Of a stretch of 64,000 nt of DNA, positions 56,998 through 64,000 are shown piece by piece. The position numbers were made by a program, and so were the translations under genes. Within the stretch, counting starts at the first letter, position 1. Every line of letters starts with the position of its first letter. The stretch spans positions 496,001 to 560,000 of the forward strand of contig NZ_JAUFQJ010000015.1 of assembly GCF_030409685.1 (NCBI RefSeq). The letters run 5' to 3'. This stretch comes from Ferruginibacter paludis (GTDB lineage Bacteria; Bacteroidota; Bacteroidia; Chitinophagales; Chitinophagaceae). The notes beneath the pieces are model-generated. The model worked only from the letters and a program-made list of their open reading frames with translations. It was not told the origin of the DNA and searched no databases.

Positions 56998-58806
56998 ATG
57001 CAAAGGAAAACAAGGAAAACAATTTTCAATCTCCGGTTATTCGTGGTGGTGATAGTTAGTTGTTTTTTTGTTGCACAGGTTTCTGCCCAATACCAGCTTC
57101 GTATACAATATCTCAGCAAAGATACTCTCTTTCAGCCGCAGGCATTAAAACTGCAAACCAGCTTCACCAATCAGTTAGCCTGTGAAGACTATATTAATAA
57201 GCTGACTGCATTGTTAAATTCCAAAGGATATGCGGCTTCGTCTATTGATACAGTAAAGTACGACAGCAGCTTTGCAGAAATAGCATTATACCTGGGAACT
57301 CAGCAAAACTGGGTTCAGTTAAAAACTGTCGGTATTGAAAAAAGGGCGTTGGATGAAAGTGGCTACATGAGTAAAAATTTTACCAACAAGCCCATCAACT
57401 TCACACAACTGACCTTTATAAAAGAACGGCTGCTGAATTATTATGAAAAGAATGGTTATCCTTTCGCGGCTGTATTTTTAGATAGCATCCAGCTTAAAGA
57501 AAATAATGTCACGGCCATATTAAGCGCTACCCCTGGACCATTGTATCACATCGATAGCATCCGCATCAACGGCAAAGCAAAAATTTCCAATAACTTTTTG
57601 CAGCATTACCTGGGCATTCCTAAAGGAAGTGTTTACAATAAAGAGAAACTGGAACTGGTAAGTAAACGTATGCTGGAATTGCCTTACGTGCAGGAGCAGC
57701 AACCTTCTGAATTGATGATGTTGGGTACCGGCTCTATATTGAATGTATACCTTCAGCCCAAGCGTAGCAGCCAGGTTAATTTTTTGATAGGATTTTTGCC
57801 CGCCAGTGATGCTACCGGTAAACTGCAGTTGACAGGAGACGTAAATTTAAATTTAAAAAATTCGCTCGGAAAAGGAGAGACCATTTTGCTTAACTGGCAG
57901 CAGTTGCAATTAAAATCACCGCGTTTAAATTTAGGTTTTCAACAACCCTATATTTTTAATTCTCCTTTTGGTATTGATTTCCTGTTTGAAATGTTTAAAA
58001 AAGACTCAAGCTTTGTACAATTAAATGCACAGCTGGGAGTGCAATATCTCTTATCAGCCAATCAATCCGGTAAATTGTTTATTCAAAAACAAAATTCCTT
58101 TTTGCTGGCAGCCGGTATAGACACCAATCAGATTAAGGCAACCAAGCAGCTTCCTGCAAATATTGATGTTAGTGCCGTTAATATTGGAATTGATTACAAT
58201 TTTAATAATACGAATTACCGCTTCAATCCAAAATCAGGCAATGAGTTACAGTTGTATTCTACCATAGGTATAAAAACCATCAGCAGGAACAATGATATCA
58301 TAAGCCTGACCGACCCCGCCTTTAATTACGCTTCCCTGTATGATTCGCTTAAATTGAAGGGGTACCAGTTAAGGATAAAAGCGATGGCGGCGCATTATTT
58401 TACAACCGGTAAACGTAGCACTTTAAAAGTTGTACTTAATACAGGCGTTTTCAACAGTCCAAATGTTTTCCGGAACGAATTGTTTCAAATTGGCGGGTAC
58501 AAATTGTTACGTGGATTTGATGAAGAAAGTATTTATGCTACCCGCTACCTGGTTTCAACTGTTGAATACCGGTACCTTGTCGGCCTAAACTCTTATTTGT
58601 TTGGATTTGTGGATGCGGGCTGGGTAAAAAATAAATACCAGACTGTAGATGTTACCAGTAATTTCATCAGTACTGGCATCGGAATTTTATTTGAAACGAA
58701 ACTCGGTTTGCTGAATATGAGTTTTGCGGTTGGCAAACGCAACGATGTTAATTTTAACTTAAGCCAGTCATCCAAAATACATTTTGGGTATATCAATTAC
58801 TTTTAG
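56998..58806 (+). CDS. Omp85/TamA-family outer membrane protein
   Basis: The 602-residue product begins with a signal peptide (to VSAQY). POTRA-like repeats follow in the first 250 residues, including FTQLTFIKERLLNYYEKNGYPFA and GSVYNKEKLELVSKRML, then a 16-strand-type beta-barrel (bacterial surface antigen, PF01103). The barrel contains the lid-like motif LLRGFDEES, where the RGF/RGY tripeptide is typical. It may insert or export outer membrane components, but the client is unknown. The start is the ATG at 56998, not the TTG at 56977. Confidence 0.86.
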   Translation: MQRKTRKTIFNLRLFVVVIVSCFFVAQVSAQYQLRIQYLSKDTLFQPQALKLQTSFTNQLACEDYINKLTALLNSKGYAASSIDTVKYDSSFAEIALYLGTQQNWVQLKTVGIEKRALDESGYMSKNFTNKPINFTQLTFIKERLLNYYEKNGYPFAAVFLDSIQLKENNVTAILSATPGPLYHIDSIRINGKAKISNNFLQHYLGIPKGSVYNKEKLELVSKRMLELPYVQEQQPSELMMLGTGSILNVYLQPKRSSQVNFLIGFLPASDATGKLQLTGDVNLNLKNSLGKGETILLNWQQLQLKSPRLNLGFQQPYIFNSPFGIDFLFEMFKKDSSFVQLNAQLGVQYLLSANQSGKLFIQKQNSFLLAAGIDTNQIKATKQLPANIDVSAVNIGIDYNFNNTNYRFNPKSGNELQLYSTIGIKTISRNNDIISLTDPAFNYASLYDSLKLKGYQLRIKAMAAHYFTTGKRSTLKVVLNTGVFNSPNVFRNELFQIGGYKLLRGFDEESIYATRYLVSTVEYRYLVGLNSYLFGFVDAGWVKNKYQTVDVTSNFISTGIGILFETKLGLLNMSFAVGKRNDVNFNLSQSSKIHFGYINYF

Positions 58807-58842
58807 AAAATTCAATTTAATTTTACTGCATAAATTTTTTGA

Positions 58843-59778
58843 TTGAAACAGGTTTTATATTTATTTCTGCTGATCGCTCTGCCTGTTTTAACTGCTGCAC
58901 AGCATCCCGATAGTATCAATACAAAAATAGTCGATACGGCTTCAACTAAAATGCCGGATAGCGCCGGGATTAAAGCGAAAGACAGCGTTGCCATTAAATT
59001 GGACTCGTTAAAAAAACTGCAACCACCTTATCGTATCCTACTGCAAGAAATCCTGAAGGAAAACAAATTTCTGGATATCAGCAGCACCCCTTTAGCAAAG
59101 AAAATTTATGTCCGGAAACAGCAACCTGACGATAGTGTATTTTACGCACTGCTGATTTTGGTTGCTGCTTTATCTTTTTTACGATTCTTTTATGTCCGTT
59201 ATTTCAATAACCTGTTCCAGGTATTTTTTAATACATCCTTACGGCAAAGTCAGCTAACTGACCAATTACTGCAGGCCAGGTTACCCTCTATGCTTTTTAA
59301 TTTAACGGCTGCTTTTTCCGGGGGTATCTTTTTTTATTTTTTGTTAAAGTATTTTGGCTGGGTGAATGAGCGAAAGCCGTTGGACGTGATGCTATTAAGC
59401 AGCTTTTTTGTAATGGCTATCTATTTTTTGAAATATGTCTCCTTAAAATTTACCGGATGGTTGTCAGGCTATTCCAATATAACCAACACCTATATTTTTA
59501 TAATTTTTCTTATTAATAAAATACTGGGTATTCTTTTATTACCACTTATTATTGTAATGGCCTTTTCTATTCCTGTGTTGATAAAAGTATCAGTAATGAT
59601 TGCAATTTTATTAACTGCGCTTATGTTTTTGTTGAGATTTTTCAGGTCATATAGTTTGCTGCAAAACCAGGTAAAAATAAGTGCCGCCCATTTTATGCTT
59701 TACATTGCAGGCGTGGAATTAATGCCGCTTTTGTTGATTTATAAGGCCTTGTTGTTTTTATTAAGTAAAAATATCTAA
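58843..59778 (+). CDS. DUF4271 membrane protein (TTG start)
   Basis: The 311-residue protein has an N-terminal signal peptide (KQVLYLFLLIALPVLTAAQ), then an 85-residue Thr/Ser/Lys-rich linker, then seven or so membrane helices of the DUF4271 family. The TTG at 58843 gives the only sensible N-terminus. In Bacteroidota the family is found next to a HemD-like gene, as here (32 bases downstream). A role with the HemD-like neighbour, or in envelope biology, is a guess. Confidence 0.78.
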   Translation: MKQVLYLFLLIALPVLTAAQHPDSINTKIVDTASTKMPDSAGIKAKDSVAIKLDSLKKLQPPYRILLQEILKENKFLDISSTPLAKKIYVRKQQPDDSVFYALLILVAALSFLRFFYVRYFNNLFQVFFNTSLRQSQLTDQLLQARLPSMLFNLTAAFSGGIFFYFLLKYFGWVNERKPLDVMLLSSFFVMAIYFLKYVSLKFTGWLSGYSNITNTYIFIIFLINKILGILLLPLIIVMAFSIPVLIKVSVMIAILLTALMFLLRFFRSYSLLQNQVKISAAHFMLYIAGVELMPLLLIYKALLFLLSKNI

Positions 59779-59783
59779 CTTTG
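59752..59783 (+). promoter_or_regulatory. Promoter inside the end of the DUF4271 gene, serving the HemD-like gene
   Basis: TTG at 59752-59754, 21 bases, TAACTTTG at 59776-59783. The -7 box overlaps the DUF4271 stop codon; the next ATG is 28 bases further on. Confidence 0.6.
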
Positions 59784-59810
59784 TAAAACCATTAATATTC
59801 TCATTTTTCT

Positions 59811-60602
59811 ATGGTTAAGAACGGGGAAACAAAAACAGATCAAAAAAGCCAGGTGGTTAAAAAAGTATTGATTACCCAGCCAAAACCGGAAGGCGAAAAG
59901 TCACCCTATTTTGATTTGGCAAAAAAGCACAATATCGAGTTACATTTCCATCCATTTATAATTATTGATGGCATTCCCGCCAAAGAATTCAGAAAACAAA
60001 AAATAGAAATCCCAAATTATACAGCAGTTATTTTTACAAGCCGGAATGCAATTGACCATTTTTTCAGGGCCTGCGATGAAATGAAGATTAATATTTCACA
60101 GGATACAAAATACTTTTGCATTACAGAATCGGTAGCACTTTATCTCCAAAAATTTATCCTTTACCGCAAGCGCAAAGTTTTTTATGGTGCCGACGGTACC
60201 AATAAGAGTTTGTTCGATGTAATAAATAAGCATAAGGACAATGAAAAGTTTCTTTATCCCTGTTCGCAATCGTTTGATAATGAGATTACCAACTGGCTAA
60301 AAAATAATAATTGCGAATATGCCACCCCAGTAATGTATAAAATTATCAGCAATGATGTAAAAGAAATTATTTCCAGAAACTACGATGTGATATGTTTTTT
60401 TACACCCGGTGGCGTTAAGAGCCTATTGGAAAATTTTCCACATTTTAAGCAAAATGGAACCAGGATTGGCGCTTTTGGCGCCAACACTTTTAAAGCAGCA
60501 GAAGAAGCTGGTTTAACACTCGATATTAAGGCGCCACAACCGCAGGTGCCCAGTATGGTGAGTGCGCTGGAGCTGTATTTAACCTCCCTTAAAAAGAAAT
60601 AA
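59811..60602 (+). CDS. Uroporphyrinogen-III synthase-like protein
   Basis: The 263-residue protein has the two-domain HemD fold: KVLITQPKPEG at the start, VIFTSRNAIDHFF (usual ligand region), FLYPCSQSFDNEI, and FFTPGGVKSLLENFP, IGAFGANTFKAAEEAGL near the end. HemD enzymes close hydroxymethylbilane to uroporphyrinogen III. Bacteroidota have several HemD-like paralogues and no other heme genes lie nearby except hemW, so the reaction is probable rather than certain. The protein has its own predicted promoter. Confidence 0.8.
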   Translation: MVKNGETKTDQKSQVVKKVLITQPKPEGEKSPYFDLAKKHNIELHFHPFIIIDGIPAKEFRKQKIEIPNYTAVIFTSRNAIDHFFRACDEMKINISQDTKYFCITESVALYLQKFILYRKRKVFYGADGTNKSLFDVINKHKDNEKFLYPCSQSFDNEITNWLKNNNCEYATPVMYKIISNDVKEIISRNYDVICFFTPGGVKSLLENFPHFKQNGTRIGAFGANTFKAAEEAGLTLDIKAPQPQVPSMVSALELYLTSLKKK

Positions 60603-60623
60603 GTCTTTCCACTAGAATATATT

Positions 60624-60653
60624 AAAGGTAACTTAACAAGGTTACCTTTTTTA
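60624..60653 (+). terminator. Terminator after the HemD-like gene
   Basis: AAAGGTAAC pairs with GTTACCTTT around an eight-base loop, followed by a T-rich run. Confidence 0.75.
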
Positions 60654-60789
60654 TTTGTCAAAACAAACGCCTCGGTTATCTGTTTCTTTTAAAAGGTTAG
60701 CCGGCTATTGAAGGCCTGAACTACTCATCGTGGCATAACTTTTTAACCTGATTGTCTGCCATATTTTATTTTATTCAATTATCAGTTGT

Positions 60790-62859
60790 ATGTCACACGC
60801 TTTTACCAATAGTTTAATTAAGGAAACAAGTCCATATCTTTTGCAACATGCCCATAACCCCGTTAACTGGTATGCATGGGGTGAAGAAGCATTGCAAAAA
60901 GCAAAAGCTGAGGACAAGGTAATTCTGGCGAGTATCGGCTACTCAGCGTGCCATTGGTGTCATGTTATGGAAAAAGAGAGTTTTGAGAATGTAACTATTG
61001 CCGCATTGATGAATGAAAATTTTATAAATATTAAGATCGATCGTGAAGAGCGCCCCGATCTTGACCATATTTATATGGATGCAGTGCAGGCGATTGCCGG
61101 TAGTGGGGGCTGGCCTCTGAATGTATTTTTGACTCCCGACGGCAAGCCTTTTTACGGGGGCACTTATTATCCACCTGTCAGAGCCTTTAACCGTTCTTCC
61201 TGGCCGGAAGTTTTACAGGGGATTGCTGCAGCATGGCAGGAAAAAAGAGATGAAATAGAATCTCAGGCAGAAAATCTTATTGCACATTTAAACCGGTCTG
61301 GAAATTTTACTCAAACCGCTACCAGTTCAATTAGCTCAAATGATGAAAGATTGTTTTCAATGGACAATTGCCATCAAATGTTTAAAAATATAATGGCAAC
61401 TGCTGATAAGGAGTGGGGAGGATTTGGAAAAGCGCCCAAGTTCCCCCAGACTTTTATTATCCAATTCTTGCTGCAATACCAGCATTTCACAGGAAATAAA
61501 GAAGCGCTGCAACAAGCTTTATTGTCGCTTGATAAAATGTTAGATGGAGGTATTTATGACCATATTGCTGGTGGAATGGCCCGGTATAGCACTGATAATG
61601 AATGGCTGGTACCGCATTTTGAAAAGATGTTATACGACAATGCCTTGCTCATCGATGCCCTATGCGACGCTTGGCAGATTACCAAATGCGATAAATACAG
61701 GAACGCAATCTTAAAGACGATAGGATTTATCCAGTCGGAATTAACCAATGACGAAGGTGGATTTTTTGCTGCTCTTGATGCAGACAGTGAAGGGGTAGAA
61801 GGAAAATATTATGTCTGGACAAAAACTGAGATTGACGAGGTTTTAAAGGAGAATGCGGCCATCTTTTGTGAATTTTTTGACGTAACGGAAAAAGGGAATT
61901 GGGAAGACGCTAATATCTTGCGCATCCTTGAACCCATCTATGACTTTGTTACCCGAAAAAATTTAGATGAACACACATTGACTGAATTGTTGCAAAGTTG
62001 TCTTCATAAGTTGGCAGCAGTTCGTGCTGGCCGCATAAAGCCTTCACTTGATGATAAAATAATACTGGGATGGAATGCCCTGGCCTTAAAAGCAATTGCA
62101 AAGGCCGCTTTCATTTTGGAAGACGAAACATTAAGGATGCTTGCATTGAAAAATTTCGCCTTTATTGAAACCAATTTTATAAAGACCGCTGGTTCATATG
62201 AAATGCACCACACTTTTAAAAGCGGAGTTGCTAAATATCCTGCATTTTTGGATGATTATGCTTTTTTTATAGCGGCCTGTTTTGAAATGTACTCGCTGAC
62301 TTACGATACTGAATTTTTGCAAAAGGCAAAAAATCTTACATGCTTTGTTGTTGACAGTTTCAGCGATGGAGAAAATAATTGTTTTTTCTATACACCAAAA
62401 AATCAAACAGATGTTATTATTAGAAAAAAGGAAATATATGATGGAGCTTTGCCCTCAGGCAATAGTGTGATGGCGGCAAATCTATTTAAGCTTTCAAGAA
62501 TTTTTAACATTCCGGATTGGAAATACACATCTATACAAATGTTAATAATAAATTCTGAAGCAACCATCAAATATCCGTCTTCGTTTGCGGTTTGGGCTTC
62601 ATTTTTGCTACAAAATGTGGTTGGCTTTAATGAACTGGCAATTATCGGGAGAGATTGTTTTCAATTGTCCCGAAAAGTGGCCAACTATTATATTCCGTAC
62701 AAAATTATGATGGCTTCAACCTTATCGAATGATGAATTTTTACCTTTAAAAAGCAAACCTGCTTCTATTCAGTCCTTGATTTATCTCTGCAAAAACAACA
62801 TTTGTTTTAAGCCGGAGGAGCAAATCGATGGCATCTTATTGTATCTCAACGAATCATGA
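60790..62859 (+). CDS. DUF255/YyaL-type protein, thioredoxin-like plus six-hairpin glycosidase-like
   Basis: The 689-residue protein has an N-terminal thioredoxin-like DUF255 domain (SACHWCHVM, Cys54 and Cys57; then [15 protein letters not shown]) and a C-terminal alpha/alpha-barrel region resembling glycosidases. Homologues are widespread and called thioredoxin-domain or spermatogenesis-associated 20-like; the activity is unsettled. The gene is single, starts with ATG and lacks a signal peptide. The following gap contains a weak hairpin and then the gldK promoter. Confidence 0.9.
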   Translation: MSHAFTNSLIKETSPYLLQHAHNPVNWYAWGEEALQKAKAEDKVILASIGYSACHWCHVMEKESFENVTIAALMNENFINIKIDREERPDLDHIYMDAVQAIAGSGGWPLNVFLTPDGKPFYGGTYYPPVRAFNRSSWPEVLQGIAAAWQEKRDEIESQAENLIAHLNRSGNFTQTATSSISSNDERLFSMDNCHQMFKNIMATADKEWGGFGKAPKFPQTFIIQFLLQYQHFTGNKEALQQALLSLDKMLDGGIYDHIAGGMARYSTDNEWLVPHFEKMLYDNALLIDALCDAWQITKCDKYRNAILKTIGFIQSELTNDEGGFFAALDADSEGVEGKYYVWTKTEIDEVLKENAAIFCEFFDVTEKGNWEDANILRILEPIYDFVTRKNLDEHTLTELLQSCLHKLAAVRAGRIKPSLDDKIILGWNALALKAIAKAAFILEDETLRMLALKNFAFIETNFIKTAGSYEMHHTFKSGVAKYPAFLDDYAFFIAACFEMYSLTYDTEFLQKAKNLTCFVVDSFSDGENNCFFYTPKNQTDVIIRKKEIYDGALPSGNSVMAANLFKLSRIFNIPDWKYTSIQMLIINSEATIKYPSSFAVWASFLLQNVVGFNELAIIGRDCFQLSRKVANYYIPYKIMMASTLSNDEFLPLKSKPASIQSLIYLCKNNICFKPEEQIDGILLYLNES

Positions 62860-62931
62860 AAAGAAGATATAAGGATACAATAATTGAAAACAATAGACGT
62901 TTTAGAATTGTGTTGCTTTTTTAACACAAAA

Positions 62932-62979
62932 AATAATCATTCAGGCAGGTGTATGATTATTGAAATTGGAAATAATCAT
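62932..62979. promoter_or_regulatory. Three-part AATAATCAT repeat over the gldK promoter
   Basis: AATAATCAT occurs at 62932-62940 and 62971-62979, and its exact inverse ATGATTATT at 62953-62961. The first and second form an inverted repeat with a 12-base loop; the third abuts the -7 box. This looks like operator half-sites but the regulator is unknown. Confidence 0.5.
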
Positions 62980-62987
62980 TACATTTG
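62960..62987 (+). promoter_or_regulatory. Bacteroidota-type promoter of gldK
   Basis: TTG at 62960-62962, 17 bases, TACATTTG at 62980-62987; the ATG is 25 bases further on. The spacing is slightly short. Confidence 0.5.
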
Positions 62988-63011
62988 CTAATACCCCTCA
63001 AAGTTAAAACA

Positions 63012-64000
63012 ATGAAGAATCACTCATTAGTTATTATAGCGGCCAGTGCTATAGTCTCTTTATCAGGCTGTAATTTGCTTGGTAAAAATAAAAAAGGTAG
63101 TGCTTTGCCGGATGATGGGCAGTTGCATGGCGTAGCACCTGCTAAAGGGTGGTCTTTACCCAAACCCCCGGGTATGGTGTATATTCCACCAGGAACCTTC
63201 CATATGGGGCCAAGTGATGAAGACGTGAATTTTGCGTATACTGCAAGAAACAAACAGGTTTCTATAAGTGGTTTCTGGATGGATGCTACCGAAATTACCA
63301 ATAATGAATATCGGCAGTTTACCAACTGGGTAACTGATTCTATTGCTGCAAAGCAAATGGGTTTTATTAAGCAGGGTACAGATGGCAATGAGTATGTTGA
63401 CTGGAAGAAAGCACGTGGTATTAAATGGAATGATAAAGCAACCCTGGAAAAGATTGATGCAATGATCTTTACCCCCGATAACAGGATTTTCAATAAAAAG
63501 GAACTTGACCCAAGTAAAATTGTTTACCACTCAGAAACCTTTGATTATAAGGAAGCTTCCAAAAGGGAAAATGCCGGGGTACAACGTTCTAAATTTATTA
63601 TCAAAAAAGATATTATGGCCTACCCGGATTCATTGTGCTGGGTTAGAGATTTTGCTTATGCCTACAATGAGCCAATGGCTAAAAAATATTACAGTCATCC
63701 CGCTTTCGGAAACTACCCTGTGGTAGGTGTTAACTGGAAACAGGCTACTGCTTTCTGCGAATGGAGAACCCATTATCTTAACTCCTATTTAGATTCCAAA
63801 AAAAGAGCAACTGAATCTGATTTTAGATTACCTACAGAAGCCCAGTGGGAATATGCTGCACGTGGCGGTCGTGCCCAGTCACCTTATCCCTGGGGAGGAC
63901 CTTATTTGAGAAACAAAAAAGGATGCCTGCTGGCCAACTTTAAACCAGGTCGCGGAAATTACCCTGAAGATGGTGGTTTTTACACTGTAAGAGCAGACGC
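63012..64000 (+). CDS. gldK: Gliding motility/type IX secretion lipoprotein GldK (3' end cut by window)
   Basis: The 330 or so visible residues start with a lipoprotein signal (lipobox LSGC, Cys20), then a formylglycine-generating-enzyme (SUMF1) fold: [46 protein letters not shown] and [15 protein letters not shown]. These are the GldK features. GldK forms a ring with GldN in the type IX secretion machine; gldL, gldM and gldN usually follow outside this window. The end is not visible. Confidence 0.92.
   Translation, partial: MKNHSLVIIAASAIVSLSGCNLLGKNKKGSALPDDGQLHGVAPAKGWSLPKPPGMVYIPPGTFHMGPSDEDVNFAYTARNKQVSISGFWMDATEITNNEYRQFTNWVTDSIAAKQMGFIKQGTDGNEYVDWKKARGIKWNDKATLEKIDAMIFTPDNRIFNKKELDPSKIVYHSETFDYKEASKRENAGVQRSKFIIKKDIMAYPDSLCWVRDFAYAYNEPMAKKYYSHPAFGNYPVVGVNWKQATAFCEWRTHYLNSYLDSKKRATESDFRLPTEAQWEYAARGGRAQSPYPWGGPYLRNKKGCLLANFKPGRGNYPEDGGFYTVRAD

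Overview
This looks like 64 kb of core chromosome from a member of the Bacteroidota, most likely the Chitinophagaceae or close relatives. The assignment is inference from gene content, not from a search. Supporting marks are: a Bacteroidota-type promoter (TTG, about 18-21 bases, TAnnTTTG) before many genes; a gliding/type IX secretion lipoprotein (GldK); a large secreted protease with a type IX C-terminal sorting domain; DUF1573, DUF3078, DUF4271 and HemD-like genes; a fused E1 alpha/beta dehydrogenase; a eukaryote-like GlyRS; and near absence of Shine-Dalgarno sequences. I see no rRNA, tRNA, complete insertion sequence, prophage or CRISPR array.

Layout. 1-16.3 kb: housekeeping and envelope genes (yebC end, E1 dehydrogenase plus PhzF, two DUF1573 proteins, EamA transporter, mscL, two DUF3078 proteins, scpA, pirin, ileS plus a DksA-like gene with a histone-H1-like tail, an AraC regulator). 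16.6-28 kb: gyrB, a small conserved-looking protein, mfd, and a 5.3-kb gene for a secreted subtilisin-like protease. 28-40.2 kb: a flavin reductase, then a complex I operon nuoABCD-HIJKLMN with no nuoE, nuoF or nuoG, closed by a small proline-rich protein of unknown function. 40.2-43.2 kb: glyS, and a dtd-mazG pair separated by a decayed GxxExxY gene flanked by inverted AATTCGTG repeats; next to mazG lies a strong palindrome and a gene remnant. 43.6-47 kb: B12-dependent ribonucleotide reductase. 47.4-50.4 kb: envelope lipid genes (lpxD, a desaturase, a lipid A-type acyltransferase). 52-54.5 kb: acpP-fabF-rnc. 54.7-62.9 kb: gpsA, hemW, an Omp85-family protein, DUF4271, a HemD-like protein and a DUF255 protein. 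The window ends inside gldK.

How the parts connect. The Nuo subunits form the membrane arm and connecting module of a proton-pumping quinone reductase; the NADH-input module is not encoded here, so its electron donor is open. The S8 protease is a predicted cargo, and GldK a component, of the same type IX secretion system. acpP/fabF, lpxD, the acyltransferase and the desaturase all serve fatty-acid and outer-membrane lipid synthesis.

I found no clear new multi-gene system. The most notable observations are the NuoEFG-less complex I with its reductase neighbour and terminal unknown protein, the repeat-flanked GxxExxY remnant, the two-state palindrome beside mazG, the triple 9-base repeat over the gldK promoter, and several promoters so close to start codons that leaderless mRNAs are predicted.
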